Origin: Antedon mediterranea
Lineage: Eukaryota; Echinodermata; Crinoidea; Comatulida; Antedonidae
NCBI RefSeq assembly: GCF_964355755.1
Contig: NC_092670.1
Coordinates: forward strand, 4,551,001-4,615,000
Length of the DNA stretch: 64,000 nt
Reading direction: 5' to 3'
The position numbers and the translations under genes are program-made. The first letter of the stretch is position 1. Every line of letters begins with the position of its first letter. Below the pieces are notes generated by a model. It was not told the origin of the DNA and ran no database searches. It worked only from the letters and a program-made list of their open reading frames with translations. Of this stretch, positions 32,201 to 42,009 are shown in pieces.

Positions 32201-32916
32201 CTCCAACAAGTTGTATTTGACAGATATGACCATTTAGATTAAGGAGTGAATATGTAAGTTGACAGGCCAGTGAGTGTATATAATGACCATAATATCTATA
32301 TAGCCTAGGAGCGCTCGTCCGTCGAGCTATTTCACCGTGCTGGGCCAGTGAAAATACACAGGCTTAGGCCTAGCCGACCGAACGAAGGCTGGCATCCTTC
32401 CTAGTGATAAGACCCAGGCTATAACCTGTATTATTAAAACCTGTATTAAAATAACCAATAAAACAATAAATACAATTTACAATACTAATACAAATCACTA
32501 ATTTAATTAAGTTTGTTGCAAATATAATTTGACTAAAATTAACTTTTCTACAAAAGCCAATACAGTGGCCTGTAGCAGGACTAAACTATTATATATGGTT
32601 ACCAGAGCCTAGAAGATATGCATGGATGGGAGACTTCGACCCAAAGGTAGGCTAGGCCCCACCTAGTGGACAGCCTGAGTCCAGCAGAGCCTTGTATCCT
32701 AGACTAAATATAGGTCGGAGCACCCCGGAGCACTACCTTTCTACCATTCAGCGGGGTGCGGTGGCCTGGTAGGCTGATCCGCCGGCTGGCTAGGCGATCT
32801 GAAATGCATGATATTTAATTCAATTATTTAAACCAACCGTAACAAAATGAGTAAGTTTCACATACCGTTGTGTTTACACGCAAAACGCTTTTTGAGAAAA
32901 TTCTAATAAACGACAT
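23216..32916 (-). CDS. CS: Citrate synthase, mitochondrial
   Basis: Ten exons (minus, 5' to 3'): 32916-32866, 28342-28295, 27585-27478, 26977-26780, 26338-26150, 25661-25465, 24958-24829, 24397-24296, 24125-23916, 23377-23216; 1395 nt, 464 aa plus TAG, the usual animal length, with phases that close. It condenses oxaloacetate and acetyl-CoA to citrate in the matrix, opening the TCA cycle. Seen: Arg/Ser-rich presequence ([17 protein letters not shown] in exon 1), '[10 protein letters not shown]' and '[14 protein letters not shown]', '[10 protein letters not shown]', '[11 protein letters not shown]', 'GPLHGLANQ' (catalytic His), '[17 protein letters not shown]' (second catalytic His) and '[12 protein letters not shown]' (catalytic Asp). 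Intron 1 is 4.5 kb and holds a DNA transposon. One exon has a decayed neighbouring partial copy at 24992-25089. Confidence 0.97.
23584..23704. mobile_element. TA-insertion MITE in CS intron (copy B)
   Basis: 121 bp with imperfect inverted termini (AAGCTTTGTCTACACTA ... TAGTGTAGAGAACTT) flanked by TA. The internal 'atgtgatgtgcccata' is shared with copy C. No coding capacity. Confidence 0.8.
24896..25089. repeat. Tandem partial duplication covering the 5' part of a CS exon
   Basis: The sequence from about 24896 to 24990 (acceptor side of the exon encoding [11 protein letters not shown] plus adjacent intron) is repeated, with many substitutions, at about 24992-25089. On the minus strand the second copy still reads '[15 protein letters not shown]' against '[15 protein letters not shown]' in the real exon, keeps a splice-acceptor-like end, but lacks the downstream half of the exon. 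Confidence 0.75.
26427..26581. mobile_element. TA-insertion MITE in CS intron (copy C)
   Basis: 155 bp; the right terminus TAGTGTAGACAGAGCTT is intact, the left is degraded (AGCTCTAAAC...). TA flanks both sides (26425-26426 and 26582-26583). It shares the internal 'atgtgatgtgcccata' with copy B and has an additional internal stem. Confidence 0.78.
27290..27405 (-). repeat. Penelope-like or related retroelement fragment (tentative)
   Basis: On the minus strand the segment reads CTCCTGAGAACGATC, a spacer, GGGTCGAAACGTCGAG, then GAA and CTCGACG, a perfect 7-bp hairpin right after GAAA. 'CTGA...GTCGAAACGTCG' patterns are recurrent near the ends of Penelope-like elements. No protein-coding part is seen. 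The assignment is by motif only. Confidence 0.3.
30832..31629 (+). mobile_element. 798-bp DNA transposon with decayed Myb/SANT-like ORF (copy 2)
   Basis: Same family as 4902-5715: ends GGCCCTGTTTCTGCTGC and GCAGCAGAAGCAGGCCC, the same taccgtattt palindromes and internal TIR-like copies, and the same Myb/SANT-like fragment (31172-31309, ending in a premature stop after LRKQ). The first-helix start codon is followed at once by TGA here. Flanking bases TAA/TAC could be a decayed 3-bp duplication. Confidence 0.75.
31791..31870. repeat. Tandem array, 5 x 16 bp
   Basis: Five perfect copies of ATGACAAGGATCTACC fill 80 bp within CS intron 1. Confidence 0.95.
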
Positions 32917-34579
32917 GTTTAAAAATGTTACTGCTTAAAAAATAACTTTTAATTAGACGCAGATACTAGGCCTAGAGAGATCTGGTGAAAAAACCACACA
33001 CACTATAAAAAAGGAAAGTCATTAGAGGGCGCTACAAATGTTTAATTCAATTATTTAGAGAGGCGGTAAGCGATTTTTTTTTCCGTACGAGAGTTCCTCC
33101 ATCGGTTCGTTTCGGACTCAATCGACTCTCTTCGGTATTCGGTAAAGTCAGCTCACTGATGCGTGACAACATAATACAATTTACATTTACAAACCGCGTC
33201 CGCGAGCTAATACTTTCACAGGCTCTCATAATAGTAAAATGAATCTACACTAATACGAGTTTTGATGACATTAATTAATAAATACTAGGCCTACTTAGTA
33301 ATTACATTAAGAACCCAATAGCATATTGAAGATATTTAGGTCTACGACCCAATAATAGGTCGTATCAGATATTATTTGTTGAAGTTGAACGACCTTTTGT
33401 CACGAACGAGAGGCTCTTTTCTTATCGTTTATGGTATTGTAGCTAGCCCATGGCTAGCCTATAGCCAAGCTTGTGTAAGCCTATGCAAGGTATTACTTTT
33501 GAATTTAAAATGATTATGTACAGTAGGAATTCCTATGCACAGTGTATGTTTTTTATACCTTTTAAAATAATATTATTAAATTAATATTTATATTGTAAGG
33601 TAATGGAAATTTTACGTTAAAGGTGTACGTATTAATTATCCCCAATCTTGAAAAATAAAGATTTCAGACTTTTAATATAGGCAATTTTGGAGTTTTAATT
33701 AAGTTATAGGCCTACAACTAATATTATTGTTTATTATGTGTATATGTAATTTGGAAAATCATAAAAAATACATGCAAAGTAAAAAACATTCAATTACGGT
33801 ACTGACACGACTGCAATAGTACAAATACATTTAATAATAACACATTTTCCAGGAAGCTTATAATTATATGTGATACTATCATCTTGTCATGAAGATCGGT
33901 TTTCTGTATTCCATATTCTTGATTTTATTTTTTTTATTATGGTTTCTGAAATAAATTTAAAAAAAAATTGTTCATTTTAATTCAAAATTTCCACTGGCCA
34001 AGATATCAATAATGATTAAATTAACACAATATTAAACGCTTTATAAGCAAGCATGTTTCTATACATACAACTTACATGTTACTAGGCCTATATGTATACA
34101 ATTTTTCAAATGTTACACTTAAAACCCTGAAGAAAATTGTAATTTTCTTGATAAAAACATCTGTTAGTGTTACTTCTGTAAATATAATTTCTAACCTACT
34201 ACTTGATCATTTTATTAAAATAAAAAATAGTACTGTAGATGGAAATGTACTACATTGAAGCACACGTACCATGGAGTAACTCCATGCACGTACGTAACGT
34301 AGGGCTAGGCTAGATAGGCCTTGCTTGTGACGACCAACAAACAAAGTGCTGCTGCTGTGTGTTACTGTTTGTGAATCTGATGGTACATACATTGGTTTGT
34401 GGCTGCCTATACAGTATTATATTATTAAAATTCTAGGCCTATTATTATTATCACAATGACGTTCAGTACTATACTACTATTAATATTTATTATTATATTT
34501 ACAGTGAGTATAGTATTAGGCCTCTAGTATGTATAAATCTGTCACTCGTGCAAAAAAGCTGCTCACGTTTTGTCTTGTG
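32917..34579. other. CS upstream region and intergenic DNA
   Basis: The CS promoter and transcription start should lie immediately right of 32916; the sequence gives no clear TATA or initiator. The stretch contains the left arm of an inverted repeat (33072-33170) and AT-rich filler. No gene is recognised. Confidence 0.45.
33072..33170 (-). repeat. Left arm of inverted repeat, carries conserved peptide frame
   Basis: About 100 bp here match the complement of 34580-34690 closely, including ggttcgtttcggactcaatc and the complement of a run of A after cgtacgg. On the minus strand the arm reads SRLSPKRTDGGTLVRKKKS, and the right arm reads the identical 19 residues on the plus strand. I do not recognise the protein. 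Confidence 0.75.
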
Positions 34580-34690
34580 GTTGCTGTCACGCATCAGTGA
34601 GCATCGGTGGCTTACCGAAGAGTCGATTGAGTCCGAAACGAACCGATGGAGGAACTCTCGTACGGAAAAAAAAATCGCAGGCGGTAATGG
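34580..34690 (+). repeat. Right arm of inverted repeat, carries conserved peptide frame
   Basis: Inverted partner of 33072-33170. The plus-strand frame from 34570 reads SRLSPKRTDGGTLVRKKKS and then continues into an acidic stretch (MEEVDDDLEHSLLLYG) that is absent from the left arm and overlaps the left terminal repeat of the next element. It may be a fragment of an unknown mobile-element protein or a duplicated exon. Confidence 0.65.
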
Positions 34691-34894
34691 AGGAGGTGGA
34701 TGACGATCTGGAGCATTCTCTACTTCTCTACGGAGCGCAATTTATGCCTTTATTAACTTCAATAATAGAAATAGTACTAGGGTAACTGCTCAAGTGGACC
34801 CAATTTAGCACCAGGGTAGCACAGTGATATAAAATAGAAATAAAAGTCTACTTTTAATATCGTTTCGTATATACCCACCATATCACAAACTGAC

Positions 34895-35640
34895 AAACAG
34901 AAACATCTTGGCATTCACATTGATTCTAATTTATTTTTTTCTTTTCATGTAAATAAACTCCGTTCCAAACTGGGCTTGTCCATCTCCATCTTATCGCGTG
35001 CTCGGTCATCATTTCATTACTAAACACACATCCATACTCCTCTATAACACTAATCCTCCCACGCATTGACTATTGATGTAGTGTTTGGGGAATCAGATCG
35101 AATATTGACCGAATACAGACCATTCAAAATAGAGCACTTCGCATTATCATTAAAGCTCATCCTCTCACACCACGAACTAACATTTACAACACCTTAAACC
35201 TTCATACAGTCCAAGATCACATGCATCTACAACTGGGCTGCCTTGCCTACAGGTCTTCAAATGGTCTTGCTCCGGAATACTTTGCCCTGCGTCTTGCCAG
35301 AATCCAAATCATCGATGTACCCGAAGTGTCAGTGAGAGGAAAACTAAAACTTTTAAGAACAGCTTCATCTATAGAGCACCAACATACCTCCAAACTAAGA
35401 AATGCGGTAACAATAAATAATTTTGAGTCTGCTCTAAAAAAATATTTAATCCCAAAAGAAAAAAAATCAACGTTTTGTATAGTATTGTAGGCTATATTTT
35501 TGTATTTAAGTACATATATATTATATATTTTTATATTTTTTTAACATAGTTCATCCGTTTTTTCATATATATTTTTGATTGTCTGCATACTATGCTGTTT
35601 AGGGTCACCCTCACAAAATAAGGTTTAATAAAAAAATAAA
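34895..35640 (+). pseudogene. Non-LTR retrotransposon reverse transcriptase, C-terminal remnant (CR1/Rex1-like)
   Basis: A degraded frame reads 'KHLGIHIDSN' and then 'NKLRSKLGLSISILSRARS', the usual post-catalytic segment of CR1-like RTs. After a frame change come 'ILPRIDY', 'VWG', 'RIQTIQNRALRIIIKAHPL' and the tail open frame 35221-35490. Stops at the end of the first part and after RIDY and the frame change make it dead. The 3' end is 'aataaaaaaataaaat'. The YxDD catalytic centre is not present, so this is a 5'-truncated copy. Confidence 0.75.
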
Positions 35641-36126
35641 ATAGAAATAAAGTCACTAAATTTTAATATCTTTTCGTATATTAATACAATGTGCTCAAGT
35701 GGACCCAATTTGGCCCCAGTGGATCACAGTGATATAAAATAGAAATAAAGTCACTAAATTGTAATACCTTTTCGTATAAAACATTGTGCTTAAGGGGACA
35801 CAATTTGTAACAGGGGAGCAGTGATATAAAATAGAAATAAAGTCAATCAAGCTTCAATCTTTTCTTATGTTAATACACTGTGCTCAAGTGGACCCACTCA
35901 GAAACAAAGTTGCATGGAATTATTTATTATTACACCATAAAACCCCCAAAAGAGCCCATGTGTTCCACATTTTTTAGTACTCTTGGGTACGGTGGGCTTC
36001 TTTTCAACGGGTAAGCTTCTTTTCCGCATGGGGTTCTTTTCAAGATTACTTTTGCAAACTAAAGGAGGGGAGCTTCTAGGTTCCCGCCCGGAAAATTGTA
36101 TCTTTTGTTGTAACTTTTAAATTTAA

Positions 36127-36990
36127 TTTTGTGGCGTGTTTACCGCGAATGACTAACAATGCCATCTTCCCCATTACACCTGCACACACTCATTTGCATA
36201 ACAACGCACGTCATATCAAACTGTTTAAAATAACTACAAGGTCCCCAGAAATGAAACCTATAGTATTTTGAAACATGACCTATAAGAGTCTTCACTACCC
36301 TACCGTGATTTGGGCTGAGCAAAGACAATTATGAAAAAATATTTATTGAAATATGAAATTAAATATTAAGTCTCCAGTTAAGCTCACCATGGTTGGGGCA
36401 GAGCTAAGAATGAAAGTTTATTCCCCGGAAATTATGAAACGAAATATAAAAGTCTTCAGGACCAGCAATGGTGATTGTTTCCCAAGTGTGAGACATGAAA
36501 TGCACGCGGCCGTGATTCAACAAAACAAAATTATGAAATACAAACAGAGCTAGCACACAAAAGCCTACTTACTAATTTTAATATTTCTATAATTTAGAAA
36601 ACAATTAGAATTATCATATCACCTTTGATAATTATAATGTTAAATTTCAACTATCCAGATGCGAATTTTAGGTTGGGTTTAAAAAAACTCGACTTAATAA
36701 TTATGCTTCAATTTCCAAGATCTGCTTAAAACATATTTATTTATTTATTTTACCATAAACTTTTATTCACAACAAATTAGTAGGCCTACAATGCAATATC
36801 TCGCATGAAACGGATATTTAAAAGTACACTATAATGTGTAACGGTAGAATTACAATTCTAATGTAAAAGATTAACAAAATTAAAATTGAACAGTGTTGTG
36901 TGTTGATCGCGAATGACTAACAATACCATCTTTCCCACAGCACATGTGCACACTCATTTGCATAACAAACGCACGGCATACCAAACTACG
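36127..36990. repeat. Diverged direct duplication (two copies of about 97 bp)
   Basis: gcgaatgactaacaatgcc...catttgcataacaacgcac at 36127-36222 recurs at 36892-36990 with about 10-15% change. The 670 bp between copies hold a 66-aa open frame of no recognised family (36353-36553). Confidence 0.75.
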
Positions 36991-37104
36991 ATGAGATAAA
37001 ATTAATTCTCTTCTTTTACATTAAAATAAATTGAGGGCGCTAAACATAAAATTTAAACCACCAAAGCAGTTTGCGAGAGCCAAAAAAAAAAAGATGGTAA
37101 ATGT

Positions 37105-37343
37105 GCTCTCCCTGCCTCAGCACTAAGGCCCTGCCACAGCCTTTTGGGGTCGTTTCCACCACATCACCAGGTGCATTGATGTTGTCGCCTCATGATGTGT
37201 GGTGGAAAGGGGGACGTATGATCTGTGAACCCCAAACACAGTGGCTCGCATAGCCTTAACTCTATTCCACCGACCAGCGTGGGAATCGAACCCACGACAT
37301 ACGTGTTGTTAACACGACGCTCAGACGACTGAGCTAACTGATC
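37105..37343 (-). repeat. SINE with a tRNA-Val(AAC)-like head
   Basis: The minus strand 37343-37271 folds as a 73-nt cloverleaf: acceptor GATCAGT/GCTGGTC (7 pairs, two of them G-U), D arm GCTC/GAGC, anticodon loop TTAACAA (anticodon AAC, valine), T arm GTGGG-TTCGATT-CCCAC. It continues without a terminator into a body of about 165 bp (containing tggtgatgtggtggaaacg), so it reads as a SINE rather than a free tRNA gene. The tail boundary is uncertain. Confidence 0.65.
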
Positions 37344-37432
37344 ATTTTGGTTTTAGCAAGGTTAATAGGATATTTATGACGTAATGATGAATTACGTAAT
37401 ACACGTATAAATAGACTATTATCAGCTTTTCA

Positions 37433-37530
37433 GTCATGTACTTGGTGGCGTAACGGGTAATGCTCAGTTTTGAGTGCTATCGGCTGGGGTTCGAACCTCG
37501 TCGGATATTTTTTTTTTTTTAATATTGGTT
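37433..37530 (+). repeat. tRNA-like Pol III unit / SINE head
   Basis: A box 'tggcgtaacgggtaatgctc' and B box 'ggggttcgaacctcg' stand at tRNA spacing, followed within 10 bases by a run of T that would terminate RNA polymerase III. The arms do not pair as a full cloverleaf, so it is likely a SINE head. Confidence 0.5.
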
Positions 37531-38814
37531 TTTTTTTTAATAGAGAGATGTGATATTATCAACCTGCAGGTTGTAGGTGGCCTAGGCTATAGTAAATTTG
37601 GTATTGGATATCCCAGATGATGTACGCTCGAGATTTTTTGTATAACTTAATATTAGCTTAAATAGCGCCCTCTATATAATTTTTTATTATTATAGGACGC
37701 CCTCTATTGTTTACCCGAAATGTTGTTTTTTTCAACTTGGGACCTCTGTAAAATCACTGTGCTCCACTGGTGCTAAATTTGGTCCACTGAACCAGTTACC
37801 GTAGTACTATTTCTATTTCGGAAGTAAATAAAGGCATAAATGGCGCTCCGTAGAAGTAGAGAATGCTCGATCGTCGAAATGACGCTCTGAATATACCTCC
37901 GGTATGATATGACGAAAATCGTCGGGGTTAATCACCTGCATTTTATGCAAATTATGTGGTAGAAACAAGAGAACAACCGTTGAACACTGTACATTTAAAT
38001 GTATTATAATGCATGACAGTTTCTAACATACATAACCTACATTTGTATACATCTTGTATTTTTTTAAACATCGCGTTTTATTTGTTGTGTAGGCCTATTC
38101 GGTAGTTGGAAAATTCATAGTTTGGAACTAAAAAAACATAAATGTTTTAGCTTGTTAAAATAAGAAAACGCGATACTTAGGAAAAAACAAGAACACATCA
38201 TATTGCATTTTGCGATGAAGAGAGAAAGTTATATCATAATGAGTTTATAATGTAGCCTAATAAATGTGGTGATATTGGATAGGTAGGCCAATGTTTATAG
38301 GTTTGTATGGGTGTTAGAAGACCATGTCATGATGATGCCTGGCAGAGGTTATTAATCAGTTTAAATGATGAAGTGTCAACTCAAGAATGTAAACATTATA
38401 ATACAACCTAACAATCACTCTTTGAGAAAAAACCCTATTCTGATTCTGAGCTATTACGTTCCCCAAACCATGTTAAAATTTGATACAAATAATAATAAAG
38501 TGTAATCAAAGTACTGTATATAAGCTATTCAGTTTAATTTTGCACAGGCTTCAGTGTAGGTTTCAGTTCCAACTAACTTAACAGAAACACTTTCTTTATT
38601 AATATTTTTAGTAAAATTATCTTGGATATTATTAGGCCTATGTGTTTAAACTTTGAAAAATTAGGTAACGATAGTTTTTTTTTCTGAGTGAAAGTACATC
38701 AAAATGTAAATATTCAGATCCAAAAAATTATAGAGGCATATCTTTAAACCCTACCTTAGGAAAGGTATTCATTTATTATTAATAAACTGTTAAAATAATG
38801 CGAAGACGATTATA

Positions 38815-39100
38815 ATAATTATACACCAAGAACAAGCTAGATTTAGAAAAAGTATGGATGGAACCAAGGATAAGCACAGTCACATCTAAATATTTTTGGT
38901 ATATTTTGTTTACCTTTATTGATTTAAAATGTGCATTGAATATTCGATTCCAAATTAATACCAAACTTACAATATGGATCACAGATCTGAGGTTTTAAAG
39001 ACATCTCGAATATTGAACAGATTCATAATCAGTTGTGTAGATGTTCTAGGAATTGCGTTCGATCCAACAACTTAACTCTTTGCGAGATGAGACGGTTTCT
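38815..39100 (+). pseudogene. LINE reverse transcriptase fragment (motif A region) upstream of TRIM-like gene 1
   Basis: Plus-strand frames read 'EQARFRKSMDGTKD' and then, shifted, 'LFTFIDLKCALN', matching the RT pattern EQAGFRKG...FIDFKKAFD of non-LTR elements. Catalytic context is broken by stops. The homologous stretch upstream of the third TRIM-like gene (48590 onward) shows the same fragment. Confidence 0.6.
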
Positions 39101-40023
39101 TTATCTCATTTTATTTCTTTAACAACAATTACTTAATATTATTTGATATTGGTTATTATATTATTTTAGACCGAAAGTACAATAGTAGATCATTTCAAAG
39201 TCCTTTTCAAATAGTAAGAGATTAGATTAGAGATTTTAATTAAAACTCTAGTTAAAACAGGAAGAACAGAAATTGGTCGATAAATTAAGTTAATTATGTT
39301 TCACCTTTTTCTTTGAGGATTGAATGAGTGTTTTTGTGCGACTCTACTTTATCTTTTTCAATTGTAATAAAAACTGTACAATTTAATTTACATTCTAGTT
39401 TGTGGTTTATTTCACAATTGTATTGCACAACAACTAGCAAAAGTGAAGGCAAAAGTTGAAAGTTGAAATACAAAGCAGATAAAAAATACAATCAATAGAC
39501 CTTTGTACTTCCTAAAGTATTGAACAGATTCATAATCAGTTGTGTAGATGTTCTAGGAATTGCGTTCGATCCAACAACTTAACTCTTTGCGAGATGAGAC
39601 GGTTTCTTTATCTCATTTTATTTCTTTAACAACAATTACTTAATATTATTTGATATTGGTTATTATATTATTTTAGACCGAAAGTACAATAGTAGATCAT
39701 TTCAAAGTCCTTTTCAAATAGTAAGAGATTAGATTAGAGATTTTAATTAAAACTCTAGTTAAAACAGGAAGAACAGAAATTGGTCGATAAATTAAGTTAA
39801 TTATGTTTCACCTTTTTCTTTGAGGATTGAATGAGTGTTTTTGTGCGACTCTACTTTATCTTTTTCAATTGTAATAAAAACTGTACAATTTAATTTACAT
39901 TCTAGTTTGTGGTTTATTTCACAATTGTATTGCACAACAACTAGCAAAAGTGAAGGCAAAAGTTGAAAGTTGAAATACAAAGCAGATAAAAAATACAATC
40001 AATAGACCTTTGTACTTCCTAAA
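39011..40023. repeat. 507-bp tandem direct duplication
   Basis: 39011-39517 is repeated head to tail at 39518-40023; I saw no internal difference on reading, and the two copies give the same 65-aa minus-strand open frame. The second copy ends about 106 bases before the start codon of TRIM-like gene 1. A related single copy precedes TRIM-like gene 3. Confidence 0.92.
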
Positions 40024-40129
40024 TAATTATGATATTGTAAAAGTATTTCCTGTCTCTACAATAAATTTACACCGACGTCGCTTGGTAGTCAGCTTGGTAG
40101 TAAAACTATCCGAGAATTTTAAGCAAAAA

Positions 40130-41962
40130 ATGGCAAAACGAGAAGATAAAGACCCCGTAAGAAAGTTTGTGGAAAATCTTACAGAATGTTCATTGTGCTT
40201 TGAAGAAGAAATGGACCAGCCTAAATTTCTTACGTGTGGACATTCTTTTTGCTTAAAATGTCTACAGAAGCAATGTGATTCAATTGCAACGAATCAACGT
40301 CAACAGACTGTTTCTGATATTGTGTGTGCTTTGTGTAGAAAGTCAACCCAACTTCCTAGCACTGGTCTAAAAACACTCCCTTCGTCTTTTCTGGTCGAAG
40401 ACGCAAAGGGATGTTTGAAAACTGCTGATAGTTTAGGTCTAACTAAGGTTAGGCTGCCGATGTGTGAGAATTCTGATCATAACCAAGTTTTAAACATATG
40501 GTGTGAAACTTGCTTGGAACTTATTTGTATTCGTTGTCGTAATCAACAATTACATCGTCGACACAATGTGAGTCACATGACTTTTATTGAAGCATTCCAG
40601 AAATATCGTACAAAAAAATACAAATTTGAAAAGAAACTTTCAGCAATGGAAAAAGCTTTTACTGATTCGCGATTGGTACAATCTCAATGCCAAAAGGACT
40701 ATGAATCGTCGGTGAGTGAGATTAACAAATTAAAAAAGGAAAAAAAGAACATAACAAAACGTGCAAACAGGGAACAACAAATGCATAAAAAGATCATTGA
40801 AAAACATCATCAAGAAATTGAATCAATGGTTGATAAGATTAAGAGTATTGAAATACAAAATAGTAAAATTTCAGAATGTGCACAAACCGATTTGGAAAAA
40901 CATAAAATGATTCTAGAGTCATACCAAAAACAGATGGAGAAGATACAGTCTGAAAAACAAGAATTACAGCGTAGACTCGAAATTCAAAATGAAATGATTA
41001 AGAGGTCAGCTATTGCAGAGGGTGCTGGAAGAGAAGAGTTATGTAAATTCAAAACACGCAAAGAGACTTTCGTCCATGATACCGAGAATACAGAAAGAGA
41101 AATAAGAACAATTTGGAAAAGTAGGCCTACAAAGAAGGAAATTGAAGAACTGCTGGAGTCATATAAAAAAACGCTTAAAAATGTACAATCCGAAAATCAC
41201 GAGTTACAGCAAAAAATCAAAACACAAATTGGGTTATTGGTTGATGAGATTGATCGTACAACAGAAAGAAATGCAATTTCAGAACGTGCAGAAAGAGATA
41301 CGACAGGACATAAAATGACTCTGGAGGGATGCAAAAATAAGCTTCAAAATGTGCAATCTGAAAATATAAAGCTACAATTTCAATTAAAAATAGAAATCGA
41401 ATCAATGATTGACGAGATCGAAAGTACAGAGAAAGAAAGATGCAAAATTGCAGAACGCGCAGAGAAAGATATGGAAGAACTTAAACTGATTCTGGATCTA
41501 TATCAGAACGAGCTTGACAAAGTACGGTTTGAACTTTGTAAGATAAAAGATAGGTGCCATTCTTTAGTAACTGAGAATGACATCTTAAAAGTGAAAGTAA
41601 GTAAAACTGCTCAAAGTGCACAGAGAGATAGAACGATTGTAGAAACACAGAATACATTGGTAAAAAAATTAAAATCTGAAAAACATACATTTCAAACGAA
41701 TATGGAAAGCGTAATAATGCAAAGGAATGAACTGGTAGAACAAAATCAAGTGTTCACAATTGTTCTACATCAGCACCACATACACATTAGAGCATTGGAA
41801 ATAGAACAAAATAAAAGCAGACAACGTGAAAGGATACTGACAAGTAATCAAGGGACATTGTTAATCATCTTTATAATCTTCTGTCTTTACTGTTTATATG
41901 AATGGGCGCTATGGACATTGTTGGTTATGATTATTCTATTTTTTTGTTTATGGAGGGTGTAA
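40130..41962 (+). CDS. TRIM-like RING / B-box / long coiled-coil protein with C-terminal membrane segments (gene 1)
   Basis: Intronless, 610 aa from ATG 40130; an upstream in-frame extension exists, but this ATG is the one shared by all three paralogues. RING finger C20-C23-C36-H38-C41-C44-C66-C69 (C3HC4, E3 ubiquitin ligase type); B-box2 C112-H117-C125-C128-C133-C136-H142-H145; then a Lys/Glu-rich coiled coil (about 155-570) built from about four repeats of some 60 residues with the theme 'HKMILESYQ...IQSE..ELQ'; finally two hydrophobic stretches in the last 36 residues, predicting a tail anchor. No SPRY, NHL or COS-type end. TRIM13 and TRIM59 share the RING/B-box/coil/TM plan, so an ER-membrane ubiquitin ligase is plausible by analogy only. 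Confidence 0.88.
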   Translation: MAKREDKDPVRKFVENLTECSLCFEEEMDQPKFLTCGHSFCLKCLQKQCDSIATNQRQQTVSDIVCALCRKSTQLPSTGLKTLPSSFLVEDAKGCLKTADSLGLTKVRLPMCENSDHNQVLNIWCETCLELICIRCRNQQLHRRHNVSHMTFIEAFQKYRTKKYKFEKKLSAMEKAFTDSRLVQSQCQKDYESSVSEINKLKKEKKNITKRANREQQMHKKIIEKHHQEIESMVDKIKSIEIQNSKISECAQTDLEKHKMILESYQKQMEKIQSEKQELQRRLEIQNEMIKRSAIAEGAGREELCKFKTRKETFVHDTENTEREIRTIWKSRPTKKEIEELLESYKKTLKNVQSENHELQQKIKTQIGLLVDEIDRTTERNAISERAERDTTGHKMTLEGCKNKLQNVQSENIKLQFQLKIEIESMIDEIESTEKERCKIAERAEKDMEELKLILDLYQNELDKVRFELCKIKDRCHSLVTENDILKVKVSKTAQSAQRDRTIVETQNTLVKKLKSEKHTFQTNMESVIMQRNELVEQNQVFTIVLHQHHIHIRALEIEQNKSRQRERILTSNQGTLLIIFIIFCLYCLYEWALWTLLVMIILFFCLWRV

Positions 41963-42009
41963 TGCCTCTTGTCTTAGTTCCCGATTTTCAGTGCTGTATC
42001 CCTACATAC

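Larger units (their letters stand above)
28343..32865 (-). other. CS intron 1 (4.5 kb)
   Basis: Bounded by ACG|GTATG (32866/32865) and TTTTGTAG|AAT (28343/28342). It holds the transposon copy at 30832-31629 and a 5 x 16-bp tandem at 31791-31870; the rest is AT-rich with no recognised exon or RNA gene. Confidence 0.85.
34700..37875. mobile_element. Composite element with about 130-bp inverted ends
   Basis: The left end (about 34700-34840: gagcattctctacttct, then tatgcctttatt, then gcacagtgat) matches the complement of the right end (about 37735-37875) with a few mismatches and indels. The interior contains roughly 105-bp tandem units ('gatataaaatagaaataaag ... gctcaagtggaccca', about 34820-35900), a non-LTR RT remnant inserted in the first unit, a diverged direct duplication (36127-36222 and 36892-36990) and two tRNA-like SINE heads. 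No transposase is recognised; ends and duplication are approximate. Confidence 0.6.

Noticed and set aside
32590-32680. 5S-rRNA-like string ('gcatggatgggagact')
   Set aside because: Only the C-box-like segment resembles 5S rRNA; the remaining promoter and stem sequences do not follow, so neither a 5S gene nor a 5S-derived SINE can be supported.
40010-40129. 40-residue N-terminal extension of TRIM-like gene 1 (open upstream of ATG 40130)
   Set aside because: The extension differs completely in gene 2 and is interrupted in gene 3, while all three are alike from MAKREDKDP onward, so the internal ATG is the real start.
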